NCBI GenBank assembly: GCA_040389065.1
Contig: JAZKAR010000009.1
Coordinates: forward strand, 1 to 64,000
Length of the DNA: 64,000 bases
Source of the DNA: JAZKAR01 sp040389065
GTDB taxonomy: Bacteria > Pseudomonadota > Gammaproteobacteria > Burkholderiales > Casimicrobiaceae
Reading direction: 5' to 3'
In this document: in pieces, positions 8,954-17,684 of the stretch
Numbering within the stretch: position 1 is the first letter of the stretch
How the letters are laid out: each line of letters opens with the position of its first letter
The notes under the pieces: model-generated
What the model was told of the DNA's origin: nothing
Seen by the model: only the letters and a program-made list of their open reading frames with translations
Databases searched by the model: none
Made by a program: the position numbers and the translations under genes

Positions 8954-10003
8954 TCATACTTTACTTTTTTCTAACTGCTTAATTCTCTGCTCTAACTCAT
9001 CTAAACGCCGCAAAAGTCGGGCATTTTTTAAAAAAGCACGATGCTCATCAGCAGGCATATAGCCTGTTTGTACAGTATGGGGTTCAGTAACAGAGTAGCT
9101 TAATAAAGTACCACCCGAAATGGTTGTATGGTCAGCAATATCAATATGCCCTACAATCATAGCTGCCCCACCAATTCTGCAAAACTGACCAACTCGTGTA
9201 CTGCCTGCAATACCTGTGCAGGCAGCAATCACTGTATGAGCACCAATTTTAACATTGTGAGCGATTTGAATATGATTATCGAGCTTAACGCCATCTGCAA
9301 TCACTGTATCGTCTAGCGCTCCACGATCAATCGTTGTCACTGCGCCGATATCAACATCATTTCCTAAAATAACTCTGCCCACTTGAGGAACTTTTTGCCA
9401 AATACCTTCTGGATTAGGTAACCACCCGAACCCATCAGAACCAATTACTACCCCATTATGCAAACGAACGCGATCGCCTATTTCGCAATGATGATAAATA
9501 CTAACATGCGAACCAACCCAGCCATTTTTGCCAATACGCACGCCTTCACCAATAACAGAATGCGCATCGATACGTGTGCCTGCACCAACCCAAGCCCCTA
9601 CACCAACGACAGCAAATGCACCTATAGAAGCAGTGGGGTCAATCATTGCACTAGTATCAACTAAAGCAGTTGGATGGGTGCCTGGTTTAAAAATTGGATC
9701 TGGACGATAAAATAATTCACACAATGTTGAAAACGCGAGTTGCGGCTGAGGATGAATAATGCAATGAAACGAGCGCGGTAATTGCTCTCGCAAAGCTGCT
9801 GGCAAAATAATTGCCTGCGCGCGCGTATGCTGTAAACGACTCATATATTTTGCCTGAGCTACAAAAATTAGCTCAGAAGGGCTTGCACGCTCAAGCGTAT
9901 TCAACCCTGTAATCTTAAAAGATGAATCCCCCACACTCTCAGCCTGACAATGTTGTGCCAAAGCCAAGAGCGTTAAAGGTGCTGATCTAACGGGAATAGG
10001 CAT
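8954..10003 (-). CDS. lpxD: UDP-3-O-acyl-glucosamine N-acyltransferase
   Basis: Third step of lipid A synthesis; N-acylates UDP-3-O-acyl-glucosamine using hydroxyacyl-ACP. Of 349 residues, the first 100 form the uridine-binding domain (LTLLALAQH start). A long run of hexapeptide repeats follows (IGAFAV, IGEGVR, IGKNGW). The conserved SDGFGWLPN and DRGALDDT segments are present, and the catalytic His is in HIQIAHNVKIG. The C-terminus ends in a short coiled coil (LEQRIKQLEKSK). It is downstream of skp with an 82-bp gap and precedes fabZ across the repeat. Confidence 0.96.
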   Translation of the reverse strand: MPIPVRSAPLTLLALAQHCQAESVGDSSFKITGLNTLERASPSELIFVAQAKYMSRLQHTRAQAIILPAALREQLPRSFHCIIHPQPQLAFSTLCELFYRPDPIFKPGTHPTALVDTSAMIDPTASIGAFAVVGVGAWVGAGTRIDAHSVIGEGVRIGKNGWVGSHVSIYHHCEIGDRVRLHNGVVIGSDGFGWLPNPEGIWQKVPQVGRVILGNDVDIGAVTTIDRGALDDTVIADGVKLDNHIQIAHNVKIGAHTVIAACTGIAGSTRVGQFCRIGGAAMIVGHIDIADHTTISGGTLLSYSVTEPHTVQTGYMPADEHRAFLKNARLLRRLDELEQRIKQLEKSKV

Positions 10004-10085
10004 TGCACCATCCGTAAAAAAGGAGCAGCAAATAATTTAGTAGAGCATTGGTATATCGTTAATACTATCAATGCTCAACAAAAGC

Positions 10086-10580
10086 TTAGTTCTCTAGAGC
10101 CTTGATAACTTTATCAGTAATATCAATTCTTGGAGAAATATGAACTGCATCTTGTAGAATTAGATCATATTTTTCTGCTTCAGCAATTTTACGAATAACT
10201 TGATTAGCACGCTCTTGCAAACCTGCTAACTCTTCGCTTTTACGGAGATTAAGATCTTCACGAAACTCGCGTTGAGCACGCTGATAATCACGATTCATAT
10301 TTTGCAAATCGCGCTCTTTTCTTTGGCGCTCAGAATCAGATAAATTATCTTTTTCTACAGAGGTTTGTAAATCACGAATTTGCTTAGCTGTTTTTTGTAG
10401 CTCTTGGTCACGCCCAGAAAACTCTTTTTCAAGTTTTTTAGTTGCTTTAGCGGCAGGTGCTGCTTGGCTAAATACACGTTCTACATTTACAAAACCAATT
10501 TTATATTCCGCTGACCATGCAGAGGTTCCAAACATTGCTGCACAGGCTGCTAACAACATAACTTTATGCCGAGACACCAT
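10086..10580 (-). CDS. skp: Periplasmic chaperone Skp/OmpH
   Basis: Trimeric holdase that carries unfolded outer-membrane proteins across the periplasm to BamA, encoded immediately upstream. 164 residues from the ATG at 10580, chosen because AAAGGAG lies 8 bases before it; an earlier in-frame start (10604) has no such site. The signal peptide ends at about SAWSA (residue 24). The mature part starts YKIGFVNVERVF, typical of the family, followed by a long charged coiled coil (residues 40-125, the tentacle arms). The final DITDKVIKAL helps close the trimer body. Confidence 0.93.
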   Translation of the reverse strand: MVSRHKVMLLAACAAMFGTSAWSAEYKIGFVNVERVFSQAAPAAKATKKLEKEFSGRDQELQKTAKQIRDLQTSVEKDNLSDSERQRKERDLQNMNRDYQRAQREFREDLNLRKSEELAGLQERANQVIRKIAEAEKYDLILQDAVHISPRIDITDKVIKALEN

Positions 10581-10611
10581 TCTTGCTGCTCCTTTAATAA
10601 CCAATAACCAT

Positions 10612-13044
10612 CTAAAATGTACGACCTAACTGAAACTGAAAGCTTTGTTTTTTGTCTTCTTCTGTCGCTTTGATAGGTTTAGCAAAGCTAAACTTAAGCG
10701 GGCCTAGAGGCGAAAACCAACTAATTGCTAAGCCTGTTGAGTATTTGAGTTTTTCTTCCTCTGTATACGCATGTCTTAAACTATCACGAATTGCACCAGC
10801 ATCAAAAAACACACTTGCTCGTACCGATTTTGATATATCTTGACTTAAGCCAGGAATAGGAAAAAACAATTCTGCATTCACAATCAATTTTTTCTTAGCA
10901 CCTAATGCTTGCTTTTGGCCAGACGTATTAATTTCTGCTTGTTTACCTAAGGTACCTTGCTCATATCCGCGCACTGAGCCTGGACCGCCTGCAAAAAAGT
11001 TTTTGTAAAATGGCGTGTCTTTAGTAGCATATCCTAGCTCACCATTCAACATCAACACAGCTGGAGTATCACCTAACTTTTTAAACCACTGATGTTGCGT
11101 TGTTAAACGATAAAAATTAAAATTCTGTCGATCATTAGATAACGCATCATTACGTTGACCATACGCTAATTCATTTTGTATGGAATGCAAATAGCCACCA
11201 TTAGGAAATACTATATTATCACGAGTATCGATTGACCAGCCTAAAGAAGTGGATAAGGTAGCCGCAGAATAATCGCCTGGCTTTAAAGTAGAACTTACAG
11301 GCGGGGTAGCAGTTGAATTTGCATACCTACATGTTTGACCATTACATGCATTAAAAAACTCATAATAGTTTAATGGACTATCATCATAAAGCGTAGTTTT
11401 TACATGTTCAGCATTAAAGCCTAAATTATAACGTTGGGTTTCTGTAGCAGGAAAGCCAAAGCGAACACCCGCACCTGTGGTGGAGGTATCATAATGCGCC
11501 ACGTTACTAAGGTTGTTAGAAGTAAATACGCGGTGATAAATATCAAACCCACGGCTTACACCATCTACTGTCCAATAAGGATCAGTAAAGGATAAGGAAA
11601 GAACGCGATTAACTTTACTTGTATTAATTTGGGTTGAAAGAGAGTTACCAGTACCTAAAACATTTTCTTGAGAAATACCTGCATTTAGGATTAACCCTTC
11701 GCCTGAAGCAAACCCCGCGCCAAAAGTAATACTACCTGTCGGACGCTCTGTAACATTAACGTTCATATCAACTTGATCGCTTGTGCCGGGAACAGGCGCG
11801 GGTTCAACCGTTGTATCTTGAAAGAACCCCAAACGCTCAATACGTTGTTGAGAGCGTGTTACTTGAGCCAAGTTATAAGGTGAGGCCTCCATTTGCCGAA
11901 TTTCACGACGAACCACTTCATCACGCGTGGTTCGATTGCCTGAAATATTGATTTGGCGTACATATACACGACGATTAGGATCAACCACTAACTTAAATGA
12001 AACCTCTCCTGCCTCCCGATTCAGTTCAGGCACCGGATTTACTGCTGCAAACGCATATCCATCATTGCCTAATCGATCTGTAATCGCTTGCACAGAAGCA
12101 GTTAGCTTTTCACGAGAAAACCGCTCTCCTGCTTTAAGTTTAATTAAAGGCTGTAATTCTTCAGGCTTCACAATCGTGTTACCTAACAGCTCGACACTTT
12201 TTACTGTATAGGGCTTACCTTCTTTAATACGAACGGTAACAAAAATACTTTTTTTATCTGTAGAAATAGAGGCTTGATTTGATACTACTTCAAACTCTAG
12301 GTAGCCTTCATTTAAGTAAAAATTCTTGAGCGCTTCAAGATCAGCATTCAGCTTGGTTTGTGAAAACTGATCATCTTTTGTCCACCAGCTTAACCAATTT
12401 TTAGTACGAATACTAAATAATTTAAGGAGCTTATCTTGGGGAAACGAGTCATTACCAACAATATCAATTTTTTGGATAAGTGCTGGTTCATCTTCAACAA
12501 TATCAATATCGACTGCCACCCGATTACGCTCTAACGGCGTTAGGGTTGTTTTAACTTCAGCATTGTAACGGCTACGATTTAGATACTGACGCTTAATTTC
12601 TTGCTCAGCTTTATCAAGAGCAGCACGGTCTAAAATTTCTGACTCATTGATACCTACTTGTTTTAAGAATTTTTTTAACGTATCAGAGTCAATTTCTTTA
12701 TTACCATGTAACGTAACACGATCGATCGTAGGGCGCTCGATAACACTGATAATGAGTATGCCGCCATCTGCCTCAATACGCACATCTTTAAAAAAACCTG
12801 TGGAGAAAAGCGCTTTCAAGCTTTCTGAAGATCGCGCAGACGACATTTTATCGCCTTTTTTGACAGGCAGATAACTGAGCACTGTACCAACATCCATGCG
12901 CTCAAGACCCTCTACTCTAATATCTTCTACAACAAACTCAGAACTATTAGCTTTTGAGTCTGATACAGCAACTGCCATTCCACTCGCCAAGGTAAAGGCC
13001 GCATAGCCCAACGCAACCCATGCTCTTAGTGCTTTGCGCGTCAT
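10612..13044 (-). CDS. bamA: Outer-membrane assembly factor BamA
   Basis: Central Omp85 component of the BAM complex that inserts beta-barrels. The 810 residues comprise a signal peptide (MTRKALR...ASGMAVA), five POTRA domains at about residues 35-440 and a 16-strand barrel at 460-810. The lid-loop motif VRGYEQGTLG is present, and the protein ends in Phe (QLGRTF), the usual beta-signal. It is first in the bamA-skp-lpxD-fabZ-lpxA operon, 31 bp from skp. In relatives rseP precedes bamA; here rseP is 27 kb away beside dnaA. Confidence 0.97.
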   Translation of the reverse strand: MTRKALRAWVALGYAAFTLASGMAVAVSDSKANSSEFVVEDIRVEGLERMDVGTVLSYLPVKKGDKMSSARSSESLKALFSTGFFKDVRIEADGGILIISVIERPTIDRVTLHGNKEIDSDTLKKFLKQVGINESEILDRAALDKAEQEIKRQYLNRSRYNAEVKTTLTPLERNRVAVDIDIVEDEPALIQKIDIVGNDSFPQDKLLKLFSIRTKNWLSWWTKDDQFSQTKLNADLEALKNFYLNEGYLEFEVVSNQASISTDKKSIFVTVRIKEGKPYTVKSVELLGNTIVKPEELQPLIKLKAGERFSREKLTASVQAITDRLGNDGYAFAAVNPVPELNREAGEVSFKLVVDPNRRVYVRQINISGNRTTRDEVVRREIRQMEASPYNLAQVTRSQQRIERLGFFQDTTVEPAPVPGTSDQVDMNVNVTERPTGSITFGAGFASGEGLILNAGISQENVLGTGNSLSTQINTSKVNRVLSLSFTDPYWTVDGVSRGFDIYHRVFTSNNLSNVAHYDTSTTGAGVRFGFPATETQRYNLGFNAEHVKTTLYDDSPLNYYEFFNACNGQTCRYANSTATPPVSSTLKPGDYSAATLSTSLGWSIDTRDNIVFPNGGYLHSIQNELAYGQRNDALSNDRQNFNFYRLTTQHQWFKKLGDTPAVLMLNGELGYATKDTPFYKNFFAGGPGSVRGYEQGTLGKQAEINTSGQKQALGAKKKLIVNAELFFPIPGLSQDISKSVRASVFFDAGAIRDSLRHAYTEEEKLKYSTGLAISWFSPLGPLKFSFAKPIKATEEDKKQSFQFQLGRTF

Positions 13045-13568
13045 TGATCATCCTTTGTTCAAAGAAGGCTCCCATTATAAGGAAAGCGCTTTCAAAAATG
13101 TTACTCTAAATGCACCTTTGTGCTAAGTTTTGATAGTGGCTAAACTACTTGATTAGTACTGCAAGCCCTAATATGCATCTTCCATTAGACTCTATTTTTA
13201 GCAAAAACAAAGCTTTGGATAAAATAATCGAATTATTTTTGAATCTGCTAACGTAGAAATATAGTAGGCGTAAAATCGCCTTAAGAACGTAAGTAGATTA
13301 ACCCATAACTCTTTATCGTTCATGATTGATGACATACTCTAACTTATTTCAACAAGCCTAGGGTTTAGAACAGCAAAAACTTTACTAAAAATTTTCCTTC
13401 CTCTCTCAACTATCTATTAACTTTAGAAGTTACGCAGTTGGGTTTTATCAAGGCATAGCAACGCAGACAGTACACGCAGTACGGCAAGTTGCTATAACGC
13501 GGGGCGTCCCACGCGGAGAAAACTCAACTGCGTAACTTCTAACCTTTTCATTACCGGCAGAATAAATA
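13045..13568. other. 524-bp divergent intergenic region
   Basis: Lies between the diverging bamA and gloB genes and must hold promoters for both. It contains repeat copy 4 (13423-13542), ending 26 bases before the gloB start. I see no ORF and no confident -35/-10 pair. The rest is AT-rich and unassigned. Confidence 0.5.
13423..13542 (+). repeat. MITE-like repeat, copy 4
   Basis: 120 bp with perfect 18-bp inverted ends identical to copy 2 (TTAGAAGTTACGCAGTTG and its reverse complement). The interior is nearly the same as copy 2 (AAGGCATAGCAACGCAGACAG, GGCAAGTTGC, GCGGGGCGTC). Same orientation as copy 2. It lies directly in front of gloB. Confidence 0.95.
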
Positions 13569-14453
13569 ATGGCTACTGCGCGTCACCCTATTTATCTTAA
13601 TCTTAATAATGAAGTTAAGCTATCTGGAATTCCTATTTTAAAAGATAACTGGATATGGGTAATTCATACTTATGGCAGTGCCTGGGCAGTAGACCCTGGT
13701 GAATCAACTGCGTTATTACATTGGTGCAGCCAGCATCCTGAAAGTCCGCTGACAGGCATTCTCATCACGCATAAGCATCATGACCACATTGACGGCATTC
13801 CAGAACTGTTAGCCTCTTTTCCTCAACTTAATATATGGGCACCTGCTTACCACTCATGGGTGTTTTCTCATCAACCCGTTAGGCACCATCAAACATTTAC
13901 TTTATGCCTTGCCCCTCTTAACACTTCTAACACCCTTCATAGTAACGGCAACTCGCTATTACCTATAAAGATAGAGGTTATCCATACCCCAGGCCATACA
14001 TTGGAACATGTTAGTTATTGCTTGCCAGAGGTTGAAGTCGTATTTTGTGGGGATACTCTTTTTTCTTTAGGATGCGGGCGTATGTTTGAGGGCAACCCTA
14101 CTCAATACTGGCATAGCCTTGCTACCTTGCGCCAGTTACCTGAACACTTTAAGGTGGCTTGCACGCATGAATATACGCTAAGCAATGCTTATTTTGCAGC
14201 AGCTGTAAGCAATTATTGCAAAACCTCTGACTATGCTTTAAAAATAAAAGCACTTATCGCTCATTACGAACAATTATCGATTCAAGGAGAAAGCTCATTG
14301 CCTAGTACATTAGGCTTTGAACAACAATTTAATCCTTTTTTACGCTGCGATGATCCTGAGATTAAATATGCAGCAGAGAACTATAGTCAACAGACGCTAT
14401 TGACTGCAGAAGAAGTGTTTGCTGTGTTAAGAACATGGAAAAATGGATTTTAA
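13569..14453 (+). CDS. gloB: Hydroxyacylglutathione hydrolase (glyoxalase II)
   Basis: Metallo-beta-lactamase-fold thioesterase that hydrolyses S-lactoylglutathione to lactate and glutathione in methylglyoxal detoxification. The dinuclear metal motif THKHHDHIDG, the HTPGHTLEH His, the bridging Asp in FCGDTLFSLGCGR and the late His in CTHEYTLSN are all visible. At 294 residues it is about 40 longer than E. coli GloB; the extra length lies around residues 115-135 (Ser/Asn-rich) and near the C-terminus. There is no operon partner; it converges with livG. Confidence 0.92.
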   Translation: MATARHPIYLNLNNEVKLSGIPILKDNWIWVIHTYGSAWAVDPGESTALLHWCSQHPESPLTGILITHKHHDHIDGIPELLASFPQLNIWAPAYHSWVFSHQPVRHHQTFTLCLAPLNTSNTLHSNGNSLLPIKIEVIHTPGHTLEHVSYCLPEVEVVFCGDTLFSLGCGRMFEGNPTQYWHSLATLRQLPEHFKVACTHEYTLSNAYFAAAVSNYCKTSDYALKIKALIAHYEQLSIQGESSLPSTLGFEQQFNPFLRCDDPEIKYAAENYSQQTLLTAEEVFAVLRTWKNGF

Positions 14454-14555
14454 TCTTCATTTAAGTTCTTTATAAGACTTTGACTCAGCAAGAGTCACCT
14501 GCTGATGTTGCACTGATTTGCGAATCTCGCCGAACTAACTCATTACAAGCATTTG

Positions 14556-14581
14556 GCTCTACAAGAATAGAGCATTTTTAT
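14556..14581 (+). terminator. Possible rho-independent terminator after gloB
   Basis: A 6-bp perfect stem GCTCTA/TAGAGC with a 6-nt loop is followed by ATTTTTATT. It lies about 100 bases past the gloB stop in the convergent gap with livG. The short stem and distance make it modest. Confidence 0.45.
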
Positions 14582-14642
14582 TAAGACTAGTGCAATAAGA
14601 CTTTACTAAGACTCTTTGCAAAATAATGCAAAATAGGACGTT

Positions 14643-15401
14643 TTAACCTAAGTAAGCAGCAATAACATCGGGATGCCGACTGATCTCTGCAGGCTCGCCT
14701 TCGGCAAGCACTTGCCCGTGATGAAGAACCGTTACACGATCAGCTAACTTAGCTACCATCTCCATATCATGCTCAATTAATACGATCGAAATTCCTAATT
14801 CTTCTTTTAAAACTTTCACAAGATGAATGACAACAGCTTTTTCTTGAGCATTCATGCCTGCTGCTGGTTCATCTAGCAGTAATACTCGAGGTTTAAGTGC
14901 TAGCGCACGTGCAATTTCAAGACAGCGCTGTTGCCCATACGATAAACAAGAAGCTATTTCCTGAGAAACACCACCCAATCCAACACGCTCTAAACATTCA
15001 AACGCAAAGTTTATAGCAGCTTGCTCTTTGCGGCAGTAAGCAGCAGTGCGAAATATTGCAGATAAACCATGTGGCACCCGCATAGCCTGAGACACTAAAA
15101 CATTTTCAAGTACCGTCATTCCGCGAAAAATTCTAATGGTTTGAAAGGTACGAGCAATTCCTTTTAGAGCAATTTGATCTGCTGAAGTGTTTAATAATGA
15201 TTCGCCGTCTAACACTAAGGAGCCGGCATCAGGTGAATAGACGCCTGTTACCATATTAAAAAAGGTGGTTTTTCCTGCGCCATTCGGCCCTATAACAGCA
15301 ATAATGCTTTTTTCAGGTACATATAAATCAACAGCACTGACAGCGTGTATACCACCAAAACTTTTTGATAACCCCTTTGCTTCAAGCAACATGGTTGTCA
15401 T
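14643..15401 (-). CDS. livG: Branched-chain amino acid ABC transporter ATPase LivG
   Basis: Cytoplasmic ATPase subunit of a high-affinity Leu/Ile/Val-type importer. 252 residues with Walker A GPNGAGKTT, the LivG-type insertion around residues 85-130, signature LSYGQQRCLEIA, Walker B VLLLDEPAAGMN and the H-loop IEHDM. Its start overlaps the livM stop by 20 bases (a second ATG at 15392 with AAGAG upstream is an alternative), so the two are translationally linked. It ends the operon; the usual livF ATPase gene is not next to it. Confidence 0.93.
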   Translation of the reverse strand: MTTMLLEAKGLSKSFGGIHAVSAVDLYVPEKSIIAVIGPNGAGKTTFFNMVTGVYSPDAGSLVLDGESLLNTSADQIALKGIARTFQTIRIFRGMTVLENVLVSQAMRVPHGLSAIFRTAAYCRKEQAAINFAFECLERVGLGGVSQEIASCLSYGQQRCLEIARALALKPRVLLLDEPAAGMNAQEKAVVIHLVKVLKEELGISIVLIEHDMEMVAKLADRVTVLHHGQVLAEGEPAEISRHPDVIAAYLG

Positions 15402-16671
15402 CTCTTATGAAAATAGGGCGTTTAGCTGGAAGTAATCCTTCAGGGCGGTAAATCATCATCCACCATACTAGAAGCCCAAATAAGAGACGCTCATATTTAG
15501 AAGGCTCAAGTTCTGGCGGCCAATTGGTAAACGATGACCCCATAAAACTTGCGCCAGACGCTTTAAGAGCTGCAAGCGTAGAGCTAAAACCTTTTAAAAC
15601 CTGTACATTTAGAATTACCATGACCGCAGCACCTAGTACTACACCGCGCAACGACCCTACTCCGCCCAATACAACCATCGCCAGAATGCCTATCGATTGA
15701 TTAAAATCAAACGAATCGGGGCTAATAAACGTCTGCTTAGCGGCAAATACCACTCCCATCATTCCTGAAACGCTAGCACCTAGCGCAAAGGCTAACAATT
15801 TCATTCGTATCCGCGGAATTCCCATTGCTTGAGCTGCGATCTCATCTTCTCGTATCGCTTCCCATGCCCACCCTATTGGCGAACGAGAAATACGATTAAA
15901 GACCCACGCGGCAGCGAAAGCGATTAACACTGTTAAAAGATAATAAGCTAGTGCTTGTAGACGATAATTTTCTATTCCACTCCACTGTGCTACGGTAGTA
16001 GCTAACTCAGCAAAAGGTTGATGTATAGAAGGAATGCCTCTGGGGCCACCTGTAAGATTAATGGGTTTATCAAGATTATTTAAAAGAACGCGAATAACTT
16101 CGCCAAAGCCTAGCGTAACGAGCGCCAGATAATCGCCCTTAACGCGTAAGACAGGTAAGCCTAACAAAACACCTACCCCGCCCGCTAATGCTGCTGCACA
16201 GGGTAAAACCAGAAAAAAAGACCATCCAGGTAACCCTGCAAACCCAATCCAAATCTCACTCAATTGTGATGAACCCAGTATTGCCCAGGTATACGCGCCA
16301 ACAGCAAAGAAGGCAATAAAACCCAAGTCCAGTAAACCCACCATTCCTACCACAAGATTTAAGCCCATTGCTAACGTTGCAAATAATGCAATTTGCGTAG
16401 CGACATCAAGATAATCTAAGCGCGATAACCCTATCCAGGGCAACACTCCAAAAATTACGCTTACTACCCCAAAAACGCGCGCCCAAGTAGCAACAGAAGA
16501 AGAATTTAAGCGGTATAAACTGCTGACTAAAAGCAAAAATGCTAAAGACACCACAAAACTATTATTGATTCCTTGCGTAGCAAGAATAATGTTGCATATA
16601 ACTGCTAAAAATACAGCACCTAGCGCGAAAGTAGTTTGATTTTTGCCGTTGTTAAAAAGCTTTCTTATCAT
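15382..16671 (-). CDS. livM: Branched-chain amino acid ABC transporter permease LivM
   Basis: Inner-membrane permease. 429 residues with an N-terminal extension of about 90 residues carrying three hydrophobic segments, then the LivM core (LVVGMVGLLDLGFIAFFAVGAY near residue 110). The cytoplasmic coupling loop with EDEIAAQAMGI lies near residue 275, and VVLGGVGSLRG follows. It starts 5 bases after the livH stop and overlaps livG. Confidence 0.93.
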   Translation of the reverse strand: MIRKLFNNGKNQTTFALGAVFLAVICNIILATQGINNSFVVSLAFLLLVSSLYRLNSSSVATWARVFGVVSVIFGVLPWIGLSRLDYLDVATQIALFATLAMGLNLVVGMVGLLDLGFIAFFAVGAYTWAILGSSQLSEIWIGFAGLPGWSFFLVLPCAAALAGGVGVLLGLPVLRVKGDYLALVTLGFGEVIRVLLNNLDKPINLTGGPRGIPSIHQPFAELATTVAQWSGIENYRLQALAYYLLTVLIAFAAAWVFNRISRSPIGWAWEAIREDEIAAQAMGIPRIRMKLLAFALGASVSGMMGVVFAAKQTFISPDSFDFNQSIGILAMVVLGGVGSLRGVVLGAAVMVILNVQVLKGFSSTLAALKASGASFMGSSFTNWPPELEPSKYERLLFGLLVWWMMIYRPEGLLPAKRPIFIRDDNHVA

Positions 16672-16676
16672 TATCG

Positions 16677-17645
16677 TTATACTTTCTCAGCTTTCGGTTT
16701 ACCTAATAAACCTGTGGGGCGGCATAACAGCACCAATATCAGCAATAAAAATGTAACAATATCTTTATATTCTGATCCAATCGCACCATCTGTTAAAAGA
16801 GGTAAATAGGTTCCCGCCAGCATTTCTATCAGCCCCAGCAAAATACCACCTAATACCGCTCCAGGTATTGAACCAATGCCACCCAACACAGCTGCCGTAA
16901 ATGCTTTTATGCCAGGCACAAACCCCGAAAAAGCATTGATTTTCCCGAATTGAAGTGCATATAAAACACCTCCCATTCCCGCTAAAAACCCACCTAAAAC
17001 AAATGCTAGTACAACCATTTTTCGGCTTTCAATGCCTAATAGCATTGCCGCATGCGTATCTTGTGCTACAGCCCGTAATGCTAACCCCCAGCGAGTACGA
17101 TTCACTAAACCGTGCACTAGGGCTAAAAATCCGCCGCCTAACCCCCAAATCACCAACGATTTGTAACTTAATATCAAATGTTCTGATACTGCATAGGTCT
17201 CTTCAAACCAAGCAATAGATGGAAACGGACGCTCAAAATGCCCAAAAAAGCTTTCGAAAAGGCGTACCGTATCCATTAGCACCAAACTTACACCGATTCC
17301 TGTAATTAATGGCGCTAAACTACCCGACCCTGGTCGCGAACGCAACGGATAATAAGCATAGCGCTCTACCCCCCAAGCGACTGCGGCAGCTGCAAAACCA
17401 GCTCCGAGTAGCGCCAGTGCAAGTTGAATAAGTGGATGCAATGATGTCGGGGTAAGCACATAAATCAATAACTCTACCCCGACGATGCCGCCTACCATAA
17501 AAACTTCAGAGTGCGCGAAATTAATAAGGCCTAGTACCCCATATACTAAGGTATATCCTAAAGCGATAATGGCGTACATCACCCCTAAACTCAGACCATC
17601 TGCCAATGTCATCGGCAGTAGTTGCCACCCAATACTTGTTTCCAT
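16677..17645 (-). CDS. livH: Branched-chain amino acid ABC transporter permease LivH
   Basis: The second permease of the importer. 322 residues and about eight membrane segments. Recognisable LivH motifs are ALGYTLVYGVLGLINFAHSEVFM near residue 30, ALRAVAQDTHAAMLLGI (the coupling loop) and AAVLGGIGSIPGAVLGG. It lies 24 bases after livK, with a perfect stem-loop over the junction that could lower permease expression relative to the binding protein. Confidence 0.93.
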   Translation of the reverse strand: METSIGWQLLPMTLADGLSLGVMYAIIALGYTLVYGVLGLINFAHSEVFMVGGIVGVELLIYVLTPTSLHPLIQLALALLGAGFAAAAVAWGVERYAYYPLRSRPGSGSLAPLITGIGVSLVLMDTVRLFESFFGHFERPFPSIAWFEETYAVSEHLILSYKSLVIWGLGGGFLALVHGLVNRTRWGLALRAVAQDTHAAMLLGIESRKMVVLAFVLGGFLAGMGGVLYALQFGKINAFSGFVPGIKAFTAAVLGGIGSIPGAVLGGILLGLIEMLAGTYLPLLTDGAIGSEYKDIVTFLLLILVLLCRPTGLLGKPKAEKV

Positions 17646-17655
17646 GTGTATGATT

Positions 17656-17684
17656 GTAATTACTAAGTATTACTTAGTAATTAC
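17656..17684. promoter_or_regulatory. Stem-loop at the livK-livH junction
   Basis: A perfect 12-bp inverted repeat, GTAATTACTAAG/CTTAGTAATTAC, with the 5-nt loop TATTA. The livK stop codon (17670-17672) is in the loop. No U-tract follows in the transcript, so it is more likely an mRNA-stabilising or translation-modulating hairpin than a terminator. Confidence 0.7.
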
